This document shows positions 32,647 through 41,815 of a stretch of DNA of 64,000 bases, piece by piece. A program made the translations under genes and the position numbers. The stretch's first letter is position 1; each line of letters opens with the position of its first letter. The notes under the pieces were generated by a model. The model was not told the origin of the DNA, ran no database searches, and saw nothing but the letters and a program-made list of their open reading frames with translations. This stretch comes from Hymenobacter sp. APR13 (GTDB lineage Bacteria; Bacteroidota; Bacteroidia; Cytophagales; Hymenobacteraceae), in the NCBI RefSeq assembly GCF_000737515.1, contig NZ_CP006587.1:4273001-4337000 (forward strand), in the 5' to 3' direction.

Positions 32647-32991
32647 TTACTTGATTTTCTCCACGATGCCTTTGAAGGCAGCCGGGTGGTTCAGGGCGAG
32701 GTCAGCCAGAACTTTACGGTTCAGGTCGATACCAGCCTTCTTCAGGCCGCCCATCAGCTGCGAGTAGGACATGCCATGCTCACGGGCACCAGCGTTGATA
32801 CGCTGGATCCAGAGGGCACGGAACTCACGCTTCTTAACCTTACGGTCACGGTAAGCATAGAGCAGGCCTTTCTCAACGGCGTTTTTAGCAACGGTCCAAA
32901 CGTTTTTGCGACGGCCATAATAGCCTTTTGCCAAACGCATAATCTTTTTCCGACGGTGGCGCGAGGCCGCGTGGTTGACACTTCTTGGCAT
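32647..32991 (-). CDS. rplT: 50S ribosomal protein L20
   Basis: 114 aa, binds 23S rRNA and is needed early in 50S assembly. Signature [30 protein letters not shown] at the N-terminus and [20 protein letters not shown] at the end. It is the last gene of the infC-rpmI-rplT cluster (minus strand). In many bacteria L20 represses this operon by binding its own mRNA; whether that happens here cannot be judged. Start ATG 32991. Normal length and composition. Confidence 0.98.
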   Translation of the reverse strand: MPRSVNHAASRHRRKKIMRLAKGYYGRRKNVWTVAKNAVEKGLLYAYRDRKVKKREFRALWIQRINAGAREHGMSYSQLMGGLKKAGIDLNRKVLADLALNHPAAFKGIVEKIK

Positions 32992-33135
32992 AACCAGTTG
33001 TTTTTTGGCGGCCGGCGGCGGGTTAATGCCGCATCTTTTATTTCAGCCGGACGCCTGGTGGAAAAAATGAATTAATAATTGACAATCAGCAGTCAGGCAT
33101 CAAAGCACGCTTAACTACTGATTCTTAATTACTAA

Positions 33136-33330
33136 TTAAATCGTAAGCATGTCTTTTACGCGGTTCATATCAGCCGAGCTAACCAGACCAACGTGCGTGA
33201 GGGCACGCTTCTGCTTGGTGGTTTTCTTGGTCAGGATGTGGCTCTTGTAAGCGTGCTTACGCTTGATTTTGCCCGTACCCGTCAGCGAGAAACGCTTCTT
33301 GGCACCGGACTTGGTTTTCATTTTCGGCAT
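33136..33330 (-). CDS. rpmI: 50S ribosomal protein L35
   Basis: 64 aa: [40 protein letters not shown], then a short C-terminus. All L35 hallmarks are present, strongly basic. Start ATG 33330; the open frame to 33417 is non-coding-like and is ignored. It is the middle gene of infC-rpmI-rplT, 90 bp after infC and 144 bp before rplT. The rpmI-rplT gap is unusually A/T-rich and contains an AATTACTAATTA-type stretch. Confidence 0.97.
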   Translation of the reverse strand: MPKMKTKSGAKKRFSLTGTGKIKRKHAYKSHILTKKTTKQKRALTHVGLVSSADMNRVKDMLTI

Positions 33331-33420
33331 TGTGGTGATGAAAAAAGGGTGAAAAACTGCGGCGGTCGGCTGCCTAGGGCCGGTGCGCCAGCGTACAATG
33401 GGGCCGAAGCCCCGCAAAAG

Positions 33421-34074
33421 CTATTCAGCGGGCTTTTCAGCTGGGGCAGCAGCAGGCTTGGCTTCTTTCGGAGCTTCCTTACCACCTTCTTTCGGGGCGG
33501 CGGGCTTGCTGGCGGGCTTGGCAGGCACGATGGCCTTTGGCGCCAGGTACAGGAACATGCGCTTGCCTTCCAGCTTGGGCAGTTGCTCTACTTTGCCAAG
33601 GTCTTCGAGGGCCTGAGCGAACTTGAGCAGCAGGATTTCACCCCGCTCCTTGAACACGATGCTCCGGCCTACGAAATGCACATACGCCTTGATCTTGGCC
33701 CCTTCGCGCAGGAATTCCTGCGCGTGCTTGAGCTTGAAAGCAAAGTCGTGGTCGTCGGTGTTGGGTCCGAAACGGATTTCCTTGATGACAACCTTGGTTT
33801 GCTTGGCCTTCAGCTCGCGGGTCTTTTTCTTCTGCTCGTACTTGAATTTCGAGTAGTCGATAACACGGCACACGGGCGGTACAGCCGTGGGCGAAATTTC
33901 CACGAGGTCGAGGTTCTGCTCCTGAGCAAAGCGCCGGGCCTGCTCAATTGGATAGATACCTTGTTCGATGTTGTCGCCAACAAGACGGACTTCGCGGGCC
34001 GTAATCTTTTGATTGATTTTGAACGGCTCCTCGACCTGGGCGCGAGGAATATAACGGCGGTTGGGGGTTGCTAT
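33421..34074 (-). CDS. infC: Translation initiation factor IF-3 (AUA start)
   Basis: 217 aa. IF-3 keeps ribosomal subunits apart and rejects non-standard start codons. The full N-terminal domain is encoded only if translation begins at ATA 34074: [20 protein letters not shown], then [20 protein letters not shown], linker, and the C-domain ([20 protein letters not shown]). No in-frame ATG exists for more than 57 codons; the first other start-like codon (GTG 33903) would remove the N-domain. A clear AAAGGAG lies 8 nt upstream. A rare AUA/AUU start is the known basis of IF-3 autoregulation. The C-terminus has an extra Ala/Lys/Pro-rich tail (about 35 aa). Confidence 0.93.
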   Translation of the reverse strand: MATPNRRYIPRAQVEEPFKINQKITAREVRLVGDNIEQGIYPIEQARRFAQEQNLDLVEISPTAVPPVCRVIDYSKFKYEQKKKTRELKAKQTKVVIKEIRFGPNTDDHDFAFKLKHAQEFLREGAKIKAYVHFVGRSIVFKERGEILLLKFAQALEDLGKVEQLPKLEGKRMFLYLAPKAIVPAKPASKPAAPKEGGKEAPKEAKPAAAPAEKPAE

Positions 34075-34082
34075 GGCTGTTT

Positions 34083-34089
34083 CTCCTTT
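34083..34089 (-). promoter_or_regulatory. Shine-Dalgarno sequence that fixes the infC start
   Basis: AAAGGAG on the minus strand is separated by 8 nt from the ATA start codon of infC. Strong SD sequences are uncommon in this window, which supports initiation at the rare codon. Confidence 0.7.
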
Positions 34090-34275
34090 AGGTGAACGTC
34101 GGTTTTAGCTAGGATTGACAAGACACCGGGGGTGCCTGATGGGTTCAATCAGCGTGCGAATATCCGGCATTTTTTCTGAACGCTCAAGAAAGACTATATA
34201 AAATTGCCGGAAAAGGCTGTCTTTCTCGGGTCTACGCGCTTGCAAAACGACTGAATTGCGGGTGGCGCCGGCAGC

Positions 34276-34314
34276 AAACAGGCCGCTGATGCGTGCTGCA
34301 TCAGCGGCCTGTTT
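34276..34314 (-). terminator. Terminator after thrS
   Basis: A perfect 16-bp stem AAACAGGCCGCTGATG with its complement, just after the thrS stop. It separates thrS from infC, so infC probably has its own promoter within the remaining 200 bp. Confidence 0.75.
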
Positions 34315-34340
34315 ATTCGGGGCAGAAACGTGGAACAACG

Positions 34341-36287
34341 CTATTTTTTGCCGTCCATCATGTCCTGGACCTGCTGCTGGAAATCAGCAATGAAGGCCGC
34401 AATGGGCATGGCGCCCACGTCGCCCTGGCCGTGGCGGCGGATGGAGACGATGCCTTCGGCCTGCTCCTTCTCGCCCACGATGAGCATGTAAGGCACTTTC
34501 GACACCTCCGCGTCGCGGATTTTGCGGCCAATTTTCTCGTCGCGGTGGTCTACTGTGCCGCGTAGCTCGGCCTGCGTGAGCTGATCGTACACCTGCTGGG
34601 CGTAGTCGTGGTATTTCTCCGAGATGGGCAGCACGGCAAACTGCTCGGGCGAGAGCCAAAGCGGGAAGTTGCCGCCGCAGTGCTCAATTAGCACGGCCAC
34701 GAAGCGCTCCAGCGAGCCAAACGGGGCCCGGTGAATCATGACGGGGCGCTGGCGCGAGTTGTCGGGGGCCACGTACTCCAGCTCGAACCGCTCGGGCAGG
34801 TTGTAGTCCACCTGAATGGTACCCAGCTGCCACTTACGGCCGATGGCGTCGCGCACCATGAAGTCGAGCTTGGGGCCGTAGAAGGCCGCCTCGCCCAGCT
34901 CCGTCACCGTGCTCAGGCCTTTCTCGGCCGCGGCTTCGATAATGGCCTGCTCCGCGCGGGCCCAGTTTTCGTCGGAACCGATGTACTTGGTTTTGTTTTC
35001 GGGGTCGCGCAGCGAAATCTGAGCCGTGAAATCAGGGAAGTCGAGGGCTTTGAGGACGTAGAGCACGATGTCAATCACCTTTAGGAACTCCTCCTTCACC
35101 TGATCAGGGCGGCAGAAAATGTGGGCGTCATCCTGGGTGAAGCCGCGCACGCGGGTCAGGCCGTGTAGCTCACCGCTCTGCTCGTAGCGGTACACCGTGC
35201 CGAACTCGGCGAGTCGCACCGGCAGGTCGCGGTACGAGCGGGGCTTGCTCTTGTAGATTTCGCAGTGGTGGGGGCAGTTCATCGGCTTGAGGAAGAACTC
35301 CTCGCCGGGGTTGGGCGTCTTGATGGGCTGGAACGAGTCGGCGCCGTACTTCTCGTAGTGGCCGCTGGTCACGTAGAGCTCCTTGGAGCCGATGTGGGGC
35401 GTCACGACGGGCTGGTAGCCAGCTTTGAGCTGGGCCCGGCGCAGAAACTGCTCCAGCTTTTCGCGCAGGGCCGTGCCTTTAGGCAGCCACAGGGGCAGCC
35501 CCGCTCCTACTTTCTCCGAAAACGTGAACAGCTCCAGCTCCTTGCCCAGCTTGCGGTGGTCGCGGCGCTTGGCTTCCTCGAGGCGTTCCAGGTACTCGGT
35601 GAGCTCCTTGGCCTTGGGGAAGGTGATTCCGTAGATGCGGGTGAGCTGCTTGTTCTTCTCGTCGCCGCGCCAGTAGGCTCCGGCCACGTTGAGCAGCTTC
35701 ACAGCCTTGATGGGCGAGGTATCGGGGATGTGGGGGCCGCGGCAGAGGTCGGTGAAGTCGCCCTGGGTGTAGAAGGTGATGGAACCGTCTTCCAGGCGCT
35801 CCAGCAGATCCAGCTTGTAAGGGTCCTCCTTTTCGGTGAAGTAGGCAATGGCGTCGGCCTTGCTTACTTCCTTGCGCTCAAACTGGCTTTTCTTCTTGGC
35901 CAGCTCCAGCATTTTCTTCTCGACTTCCGGCAGGTCGTCGGTGGAAATCGTGCGGCCTTCGCCGAGGTCGATGTCGTAGTAGAAGCCGTTTTCGATGCTG
36001 GGGCCGATGCCCAGCTTCACGCCGGGATACAGCGCCTCCAGGGCTTCGGCCATGAGGTGAGCCGAGGAGTGCCAGAACGAGGCTTTGCCTTCGGAGTCGT
36101 TCCAGGTCAGGATGGCAACCTGCGCATCCTGTTCAATGGGGCGGTGCAGGTCGCGCACTTCGCCGTTGACGCGCACGCCGAGGGCATTCCGGGCGAGGCC
36201 TTCGCTGATGCCGGCGGCAACGTCGTAGCCCGTGGCGCCATCTACAAACTGGCGCACCGAGCCGTCGGGGAGGGTGATGTTGAGCAT
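34341..36287 (-). CDS. thrS: Threonyl-tRNA synthetase
   Basis: 648 aa class II synthetase. N-terminal TGS domain ([20 protein letters not shown]), editing domain with [11 protein letters not shown] (the HxxxH site) and the later Cys/His positions, catalytic core with motif 2 ([20 protein letters not shown]) and motif 3 ([18 protein letters not shown]), and a C-terminal anticodon-binding domain. Start ATG 36287; the frame stays open 30 codons upstream but without family support. It is upstream of infC-rpmI-rplT in the classical order. Complete and of normal length. Confidence 0.97.
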   Translation of the reverse strand: MLNITLPDGSVRQFVDGATGYDVAAGISEGLARNALGVRVNGEVRDLHRPIEQDAQVAILTWNDSEGKASFWHSSAHLMAEALEALYPGVKLGIGPSIENGFYYDIDLGEGRTISTDDLPEVEKKMLELAKKKSQFERKEVSKADAIAYFTEKEDPYKLDLLERLEDGSITFYTQGDFTDLCRGPHIPDTSPIKAVKLLNVAGAYWRGDEKNKQLTRIYGITFPKAKELTEYLERLEEAKRRDHRKLGKELELFTFSEKVGAGLPLWLPKGTALREKLEQFLRRAQLKAGYQPVVTPHIGSKELYVTSGHYEKYGADSFQPIKTPNPGEEFFLKPMNCPHHCEIYKSKPRSYRDLPVRLAEFGTVYRYEQSGELHGLTRVRGFTQDDAHIFCRPDQVKEEFLKVIDIVLYVLKALDFPDFTAQISLRDPENKTKYIGSDENWARAEQAIIEAAAEKGLSTVTELGEAAFYGPKLDFMVRDAIGRKWQLGTIQVDYNLPERFELEYVAPDNSRQRPVMIHRAPFGSLERFVAVLIEHCGGNFPLWLSPEQFAVLPISEKYHDYAQQVYDQLTQAELRGTVDHRDEKIGRKIRDAEVSKVPYMLIVGEKEQAEGIVSIRRHGQGDVGAMPIAAFIADFQQQVQDMMDGKK

Positions 36288-36449
36288 AAAAAAAGAAGGG
36301 GGATTATGGCTATACAAGCAGCCGTGAGCCCGCAAGGTACGGAAATGGGGAAATCGAAAAACAGAAAAGAGGCCCAATCAGGTAGGCTGACCGCCCTGAA
36401 TGGCTCAATCAACCCGCTAATCTACCTCCTTACTTAGCCCATTATCCGC

Positions 36450-37601
36450 CTAAAACCCCGACAGCGGCCGCTGGGTGCTGATGGGCTCCACGGCCTCCAC
36501 GACCGGCCGGCTGACCGGCGTTTCGTTGACGATGATGCCGCGGGCCCGGTTGCCCACTTTCCAGGCCTTGTAGGTCCAGTGGCGGTTGCCGGGGTTTTCC
36601 TGCACCAGCAGGCGGTACTGCGCGGCGGCTTCCGGATAGCGGCTCAGGCTTTCGAAGCTCTCGGCCAGCATCTGCCGGGCCCCGGCCAGGCGCGGCGAGC
36701 GGCGCAGCGCCCGCTGCAGGTGCAGCACCACCTCGGCGTAGCGGCGGGCCTTGTAAGAAGCCAGGCCCAGCCGGTAGTCGGCGCGGTAGAAGGTGGTATC
36801 GAGCTGCACGGCGCGGGTGTAGATGCGCACGGCGCTGTCGGGCTGGTTCTGCAGCTCAAACTGCCGGCCGTAGTCGTACCAGAGCGGGCCGAAGGTGGGG
36901 GCCACTTTCAGGCCGCGGGCCGCATACACGGCGGCGTTGGCCGGCTGGCGGTAGGCATTCGACAGAAAAGCCAGCTGGTGCAGGGTTTCGGGCTGGCGTG
37001 GGTCGCGGGCCAGACTGGCGCGCAGGTAGTCCAAGGCCTGGGCCGTATCCCGCAGTCCCACGTAGGCCATGCCTTTGTAGAAGAGGGCCGCTGTGTGGTC
37101 GGGTTCCTGCTGCAGGGCCCGGTCCAGGTAATCGACGGCGGTCTGGTACTCGCGGGCGGCCAGGTGGGTTTCGCCTACCAGCAGGTTCAGCTCGGCGGAG
37201 GCGTAGCCCCGGCGCGAGGCCACATCGGCCGCAGCCAAGGCGCTTTGCAGCTTGCCCTGCAACCGCAGGGCGCGGGCCTTAATGAAGTAGAACTCGCCTT
37301 TGGTGTCGTCGAGGTTCAGGGCTTCGTTGACGTCGCGCAGAGCGGGCTCCAGCTGGCCAGCATCGAGCCGGAAGGCGGCCCGGCGGGCGTAGAGCGAGGC
37401 ATTGCGGGGCTGGCGGGCAATGGCGCCCTCCAGCTCTTCGGCCTGAATGCGGGGGCCGCTCTGCACCGTGGCCAGGTTCACCATGGTTTCGGGCTGGTCG
37501 GGCACGGAGGTGCCGCAGGCCGTGGCCAGCAGCACCGCCAGCGGCAGCAGCGGCCGGGCGGCACGCGCAAGAAAGGCAGAGGCAGAAGAAAAAGCAGGCA
37601 T
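36450..37601 (-). CDS. TPR-repeat lipoprotein
   Basis: 383 aa. Signal peptide with lipobox (LAVLLATAC, Cys near residue 29), then about eight tetratricopeptide repeats (for example NASLYARRAAFRLDAGQLEP and AALFYKGMAYVGLRDTAQAL), and a basic C-terminal region with YKAWKVGNRARG. Likely outer- or inner-membrane anchored periplasmic scaffold. The -7 box TATCTTTG (37615-37608) is so close that transcription would begin within a few bases of ATG 37601, suggesting a leaderless mRNA. Specific partner unknown. Confidence 0.85.
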   Translation of the reverse strand: MPAFSSASAFLARAARPLLPLAVLLATACGTSVPDQPETMVNLATVQSGPRIQAEELEGAIARQPRNASLYARRAAFRLDAGQLEPALRDVNEALNLDDTKGEFYFIKARALRLQGKLQSALAAADVASRRGYASAELNLLVGETHLAAREYQTAVDYLDRALQQEPDHTAALFYKGMAYVGLRDTAQALDYLRASLARDPRQPETLHQLAFLSNAYRQPANAAVYAARGLKVAPTFGPLWYDYGRQFELQNQPDSAVRIYTRAVQLDTTFYRADYRLGLASYKARRYAEVVLHLQRALRRSPRLAGARQMLAESFESLSRYPEAAAQYRLLVQENPGNRHWTYKAWKVGNRARGIIVNETPVSRPVVEAVEPISTQRPLSGF

Positions 37602-37607
37602 CAGCAG

Positions 37608-37615
37608 CAAAGATA
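37608..37615 (-). promoter_or_regulatory. -7 box of the TPR lipoprotein gene (leaderless?)
   Basis: TATCTTTG, perfect TAnnTTTG on the minus strand, only 6 bp before the ATG at 37599-37601. Confidence 0.45.
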
Positions 37616-37651
37616 CGCAGCCGGCACCGCCGCTCAGCCAGGGGCCCACCT

Positions 37652-38524
37652 CTACTCTACCGCCCGGATATGGCGCTGCACCTGCTTCACCAGCCGCCGG
37701 TTGAGCTGGGTAAGCAGATTGCGGGAGCGGCGGCTTACTTCCAGCTCCTCGGCCGTTACGGGCGTCAGGGACACGGCATCCTGCAGGGCGGCCACGGCCT
37801 GGCGCTGGTGGCCCTGGTTGAGGTGCACGCGGGCCAGGTCGTAGGCGTACTGAATCTGCTGCGGGTCGAGGGTGTGGGCGTTGGTCAGGGCTTCCAGCGC
37901 CGCGCTGGTGCTGGCGCCGGTGGGCATGCCACCCAGAAACACCCGGCTGAAAATCCGCTCCAGCAGGTTGTAGTGGTCGACGCGGTAGTGCCAGCGGCCC
38001 AGCAGCTGCCAGGCCGGCGCGAAATCGGGCCGCTGCTGCACGGCCAGAAACACGTGCGGCTTCATCACCTTGTACGACAGCAGCCGGCTGCGAGCCGTGA
38101 GCAACGTGGCCTGGTTGGCCAGGGCCAGCGCCTCGGCGTAATTACTTTCGGCGCCATCAGGCCGCACCACCAGGGCCCGACTGGAGTAGAGCCGGGCCGT
38201 GGAGAAGTAGGCGGTTTTGCGGGTTTCGTCGGTGTAGCGTGCCCCAATCCGGACGCTGAGCACGGCGGCCTGCCACAGCGCCTCGTAGGTGGCCGGGGCG
38301 AGGGCCAGCACCTGCTCGTACTTGCCCAGCGCCTCCGACTCCTTGTATTGGGCCTGCAGCGTCCGGGCTTCTGCCAGCAGCCGCAGCACCTCGGCGGGCG
38401 GCGGGACTTGGGGAGCCACCACCAGCTTGGGTTTGGGCTTGCGGAACTGCGCTGCCGCGGGCGCCACCTGCAGCCCCAGCAGCACACTCACCAGCAAAAT
38501 CATCCGGCCAATCGGCATTCCCAT
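37652..38524 (-). CDS. Exported TPR protein resembling RMDN (regulator of microtubule dynamics) family
   Basis: 290 aa. Signal peptide MGMPIGRMILLVSVLLGLQV with AAAQ cleavage, a Pro/Lys linker, then helical TPR-like repeats. The block RPDFAPAWQLLGRWHYRVDH, followed by STSAALEALTNAHTLDP and AYDLARVHLNQG, matches the pattern of RMDN/FAM82-type TPR proteins, which exist in bacteria as exported proteins of unknown function. ATG 38524 is chosen for the signal peptide; the frame is open to 38635. It is transcribed toward the TPR lipoprotein gene with a 50-bp gap, so they may form an operon. Confidence 0.75.
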   Translation of the reverse strand: MGMPIGRMILLVSVLLGLQVAPAAAQFRKPKPKLVVAPQVPPPAEVLRLLAEARTLQAQYKESEALGKYEQVLALAPATYEALWQAAVLSVRIGARYTDETRKTAYFSTARLYSSRALVVRPDGAESNYAEALALANQATLLTARSRLLSYKVMKPHVFLAVQQRPDFAPAWQLLGRWHYRVDHYNLLERIFSRVFLGGMPTGASTSAALEALTNAHTLDPQQIQYAYDLARVHLNQGHQRQAVAALQDAVSLTPVTAEELEVSRRSRNLLTQLNRRLVKQVQRHIRAVE

Positions 38525-38635
38525 TCCTAAGCAGCTACAATCCGAACTGTAAAGCTGAGATTTTTCAGGGCAAAGCTCCAAATACCCGCCCGCCCCGGCG
38601 GTCATTCTTGGCCCGGCCGCCGGCCGTAAACGCAA

Positions 38636-38667
38636 AAAAGCCTCACCAGCCGGGCCGGTGAGGCTTT
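38636..38667 (-). terminator. parC terminator
   Basis: AAAGCCTCACC/GGTGAGGCTTT stem with a U-run on the minus strand, 75 bp after the parC stop. Confidence 0.7.
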
Positions 38668-38741
38668 ACAGAAGGCAGGCAGCAGGCCCGGAGTTGTGGC
38701 CGAATCAGTTAGCGAACCGCGGATTGCTGCTGCTTTGGCGC

Positions 38742-41705
38742 TTAAAACAGCTTGAGCTGCGACTTGGGCGTTTTGAGAATGGCCTGGGCCTGCGCAATGT
38801 CGGCTTCCGAAATATCCACGTCGCCGGTGGGCTCGGGCAGCGGCGTTTCCGGCGGGGCGGGGCTGGCCGCCGGCCGGGGCAGTGTGGCGGGGCCGGCTTT
38901 GCGCTTTACCTCGCGGCGTTCGGGCTCGGGGCCTTCGTCGGTGAGGAGCGTGAGGCCGTGGATGCGGAAGTAGTTGAGCTTGTTGCCCATGGCCTTCCAG
39001 CCTTTCACGTCGATAAACTCGTGCAGGCTGATTTTCTCGGTTTCCTTATCGGCCTTCTTGTCGCGCTGCAGCTTCACTTCCACCTGCGGCTCGGGGTTGG
39101 CCGTTACGGCCAGCATCTTGGAGCCTTTGGTTTCGGAAATGAACGTGAAGCGCTTGGCCACCGTGCTGGTTTCAATCTTGAACCGCTTCACGTAGTGCAC
39201 CTTGGTTTCACCTTCCATGTACACGGTGCTGAGCACGGTATCGGGCTCCAGCTTGCGCAGCAGCACAATGTTGGGCACGTCGAAGTGAATGGCCGGGTCG
39301 GGCGCGGTCAGCTCGTAGGAACCATCCTTGAACACCACCAGAATGGTGTTGTCGGTATCGAAGGTGCCCAGGTAACGGCCGTGGCCGGCCGTGTTGAGGC
39401 GGCCCACCACCGAGTCGAAGAACACTTCCCGGCCGCCCAGGGTGGAGTCGCCGAGGCTTTTCTGGACTATTTTCTTGATGGGCTGCTTGGTGACGATGTT
39501 GCCCATCGAGCCTTTGCCTTTGATGGCCAGCTCGGCAAAGTCGAAGTCGAACTGCTTCACGCGGGCCGGGGCCTTGTCGGACAGCTGGATGCCCACAATT
39601 TCCGACTCGGAGTTGGGGTTGGCCGTCAGGTAGAGCGTTTTGGTGCCTTTAGTGCCCTTGGTCAGGTCGTACACCTTGTCGCGGGTGATGCCCGTGACGA
39701 GGAAGCGCTTGGCAAAGCTGATGCCCGAAGCGCCGTCCTGGTACACCATGTTGTACACCAGCCGGTCGTCGTTCTTGTTGTAGACGCCCACGTGCAGAAT
39801 GTCCTTGCCCACGAAAGTCTTCTCGGCGATTTTCGTGACCGTGAACGTGCCGTCGCGCCGGATGGCGATGATGTCGTCGAGGTCCGAGCAGTCGCACACG
39901 GTCACGGCCTTCTCGTCTTTCTTGAGGCCGTAGCCGATGAAGCCGTCGGCGTAGTTCACGTAGAGCTTCTGGTTGGCCACGGCCACTTTCTGAGCGGTTA
40001 CCAGGTCGAAGGTGCGCAGCTGGGTTTTCCGCTCGCGGTGCTGGCCGTACTTTTTCAGCAGCCCTTCAAAGTAGTTGATGGCGTAGCGCGTGAGGTTCAC
40101 GAGGTGGTCGGCCACCTCGGCCACCTCGGTTTCCAGGCGCTGGATGTACTCCTCGGCCTTGAAGCCATCGAACTTGCTGATGCGCTTGATGCGGATTTCG
40201 GTGAGGCGCGTGAGGTCGTCCTCGGTGATGGCGCGGCGCAGCACAATGCGGGTGTCGTTGGCCTTGGGCTTCTCCCCTTCAATGCGCACAAACTTCTTCA
40301 GGCCGGCATCAATGGTCTGCAGAATGTCTTCCCAGGTTTCGCACTCCTCGATTTTGCGGTAGATGCGGTTCTCGATGAAAATCTTCTCCAGCGACGCCGA
40401 ATGCCACTTTTCCTGCAGCTCGTCCTGCCGGATTTCCAGCTCACGCTCCAGCAGGCGCACCGTTTTCTGGGTGCTGAGCTTGAGCATGTCCTCCACCCCC
40501 ACAAAGCGCGGCTTATCCTCGATAATCACGCAGGTATTGGGCGAAATGCTGATTTCGCAGTCGGTGAAGGCGTACAGCGCGTCCATGGTGAGGTCCGGCG
40601 ACACGCCCGTGGGCAGGTGCACCTGGATTTCCACCTCGGCGGCCGTATTATCAACCACCTTCCGGATTTTGATTTTGTTGGCCTCCGAGGCCTTCACGAT
40701 GCTTTCCATCAGCGCCGTGGTGGTGGTGCCGTACGGAATGTCGCGAATGACCAGCATGGTCTTGTCGGCCTTCTCGATGGTGGCGCGCAGCCGGATTTTG
40801 GCCCCGCGCAAGCCGCCGTTGTAGTTGGTCACGTCGCAGAGGCCGCCGGTCGGGAAGTCCGGAAACAGCTGGATTTCCCGGCCCCGCAGCACGTCGATGC
40901 TGGCCTTGCACAGCTCGCGGAAGTTGTGGGGCATAATCTTGGTGCTCAGGCCCACGGCAATGCCTTCCACGCCCTGCGCCAGCAACAGCGGGAACTTCAC
41001 GGGCAGCGTGGTCGGCTCGCGCTTGCGTCCGTCGTAGCTCATCTGCCACTCCGTGATGTCGGGGTTGAACACCACGTCCAGCGCAAACTTGCTCAGGCGG
41101 GCCTCAATGTAACGCGGAGCCGCCGCGCCGTCGCCGGTGCGGATGTCGCCCCAGTTGCCCTGGGTTTCGATGAGCAGGTCCTTCTGGCCCAGGTTCACCA
41201 TGGCGTCGCCGATGCTGGCGTCGCCGTGGGGGTGGTACTGCATGGTCTGCCCGATGACGTTGGCCACTTTGTTGAAGCGGCCGTCGTCCATTTCCTTCAT
41301 GGCGTGCAGAATGCGGCGCTGCACGGGCTTGAGGCCGTCCTCGATGGCCGGCACGGCGCGCTCCAGAATCACGTAGCTGGCGTAGTCCAGAAACCAGTTC
41401 TGGTACATGCCGTTCACGGTGGCCACGTCGTGGATGGTTTCGCCGGGCGCGAACTTGGGCTCCTCCTCGGCTTCCTCGGCCGGCGCAATCGGCTCCGGCT
41501 CGGTCACGGCGTGTACGTCGGCGCTGGACTCGGCCAGCAGCAGCTCGCCGGACTCGTTCACCACGGACGGCGCGGCCTCGTCGGCCGGGGTTTCCGCATC
41601 GGCCGGCGCGGCCGGCGTGGCCCCGAATTCCACCGAATCGCCGGCGCCAAACAGGTTGGGCTGCTCTTCGGAATCAGGGGTCTGGGGATTGGTTTCTTCT
41701 GACAT
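38742..41705 (-). CDS. parC: DNA topoisomerase IV subunit A
   Basis: 987 aa. Breaks and rejoins DNA for decatenation of daughter chromosomes. Catalytic tyrosine Y199 in AAPRYIEARL; the preceding QYHPHGDASIGDAMVNLGQ is the conserved breakage region. The C-terminal beta-pinwheel repeats follow from about residue 530. Bacteroidota-typical acidic, Pro/Ala-rich N-terminal extension (about 85 aa). Start ATG 41705 (MSEETNPQTPDSEE). It is downstream of parE on the same strand with a 110-bp gap holding a REP-like repeat; the two products form the heterotetramer. Confidence 0.95.
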   Translation of the reverse strand: MSEETNPQTPDSEEQPNLFGAGDSVEFGATPAAPADAETPADEAAPSVVNESGELLLAESSADVHAVTEPEPIAPAEEAEEEPKFAPGETIHDVATVNGMYQNWFLDYASYVILERAVPAIEDGLKPVQRRILHAMKEMDDGRFNKVANVIGQTMQYHPHGDASIGDAMVNLGQKDLLIETQGNWGDIRTGDGAAAPRYIEARLSKFALDVVFNPDITEWQMSYDGRKREPTTLPVKFPLLLAQGVEGIAVGLSTKIMPHNFRELCKASIDVLRGREIQLFPDFPTGGLCDVTNYNGGLRGAKIRLRATIEKADKTMLVIRDIPYGTTTTALMESIVKASEANKIKIRKVVDNTAAEVEIQVHLPTGVSPDLTMDALYAFTDCEISISPNTCVIIEDKPRFVGVEDMLKLSTQKTVRLLERELEIRQDELQEKWHSASLEKIFIENRIYRKIEECETWEDILQTIDAGLKKFVRIEGEKPKANDTRIVLRRAITEDDLTRLTEIRIKRISKFDGFKAEEYIQRLETEVAEVADHLVNLTRYAINYFEGLLKKYGQHRERKTQLRTFDLVTAQKVAVANQKLYVNYADGFIGYGLKKDEKAVTVCDCSDLDDIIAIRRDGTFTVTKIAEKTFVGKDILHVGVYNKNDDRLVYNMVYQDGASGISFAKRFLVTGITRDKVYDLTKGTKGTKTLYLTANPNSESEIVGIQLSDKAPARVKQFDFDFAELAIKGKGSMGNIVTKQPIKKIVQKSLGDSTLGGREVFFDSVVGRLNTAGHGRYLGTFDTDNTILVVFKDGSYELTAPDPAIHFDVPNIVLLRKLEPDTVLSTVYMEGETKVHYVKRFKIETSTVAKRFTFISETKGSKMLAVTANPEPQVEVKLQRDKKADKETEKISLHEFIDVKGWKAMGNKLNYFRIHGLTLLTDEGPEPERREVKRKAGPATLPRPAASPAPPETPLPEPTGDVDISEADIAQAQAILKTPKSQLKLF

Positions 41706-41778
41706 GGGGAATTATTGCTCTTGTACCTCTCTCCGGGGCTCAGGCAAGCGCCCGAAGGTTGAATTACTTATTCTAGCG

Positions 41779-41808
41779 CGTCATGCTTCGGCTGCGCTCC
41801 GCATGACG
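41779..41808. repeat. REP-like palindrome between parE and parC
   Basis: CGTCATGC (41779-41786) and GCATGACG (41801-41808) enclose TTCGGCTGCGCTCC. The outer sequence CGTCATGC is the same as the start of the family 2 repeat arms at 6241, so they may be related. Confidence 0.55.
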
Positions 41809-41815
41809 TTCTGCG

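Noticed and set aside
34105..34338. Small ORF between thrS and infC as a leader peptide
   Set aside because: No conserved feature or regulatory codon run seen, and it crosses the thrS terminator hairpin.
38658..41702. 1,014-codon open frame antisense to parC
   Set aside because: Shadow frame with the same His/Val/Gly-rich composition; parC has all motifs.
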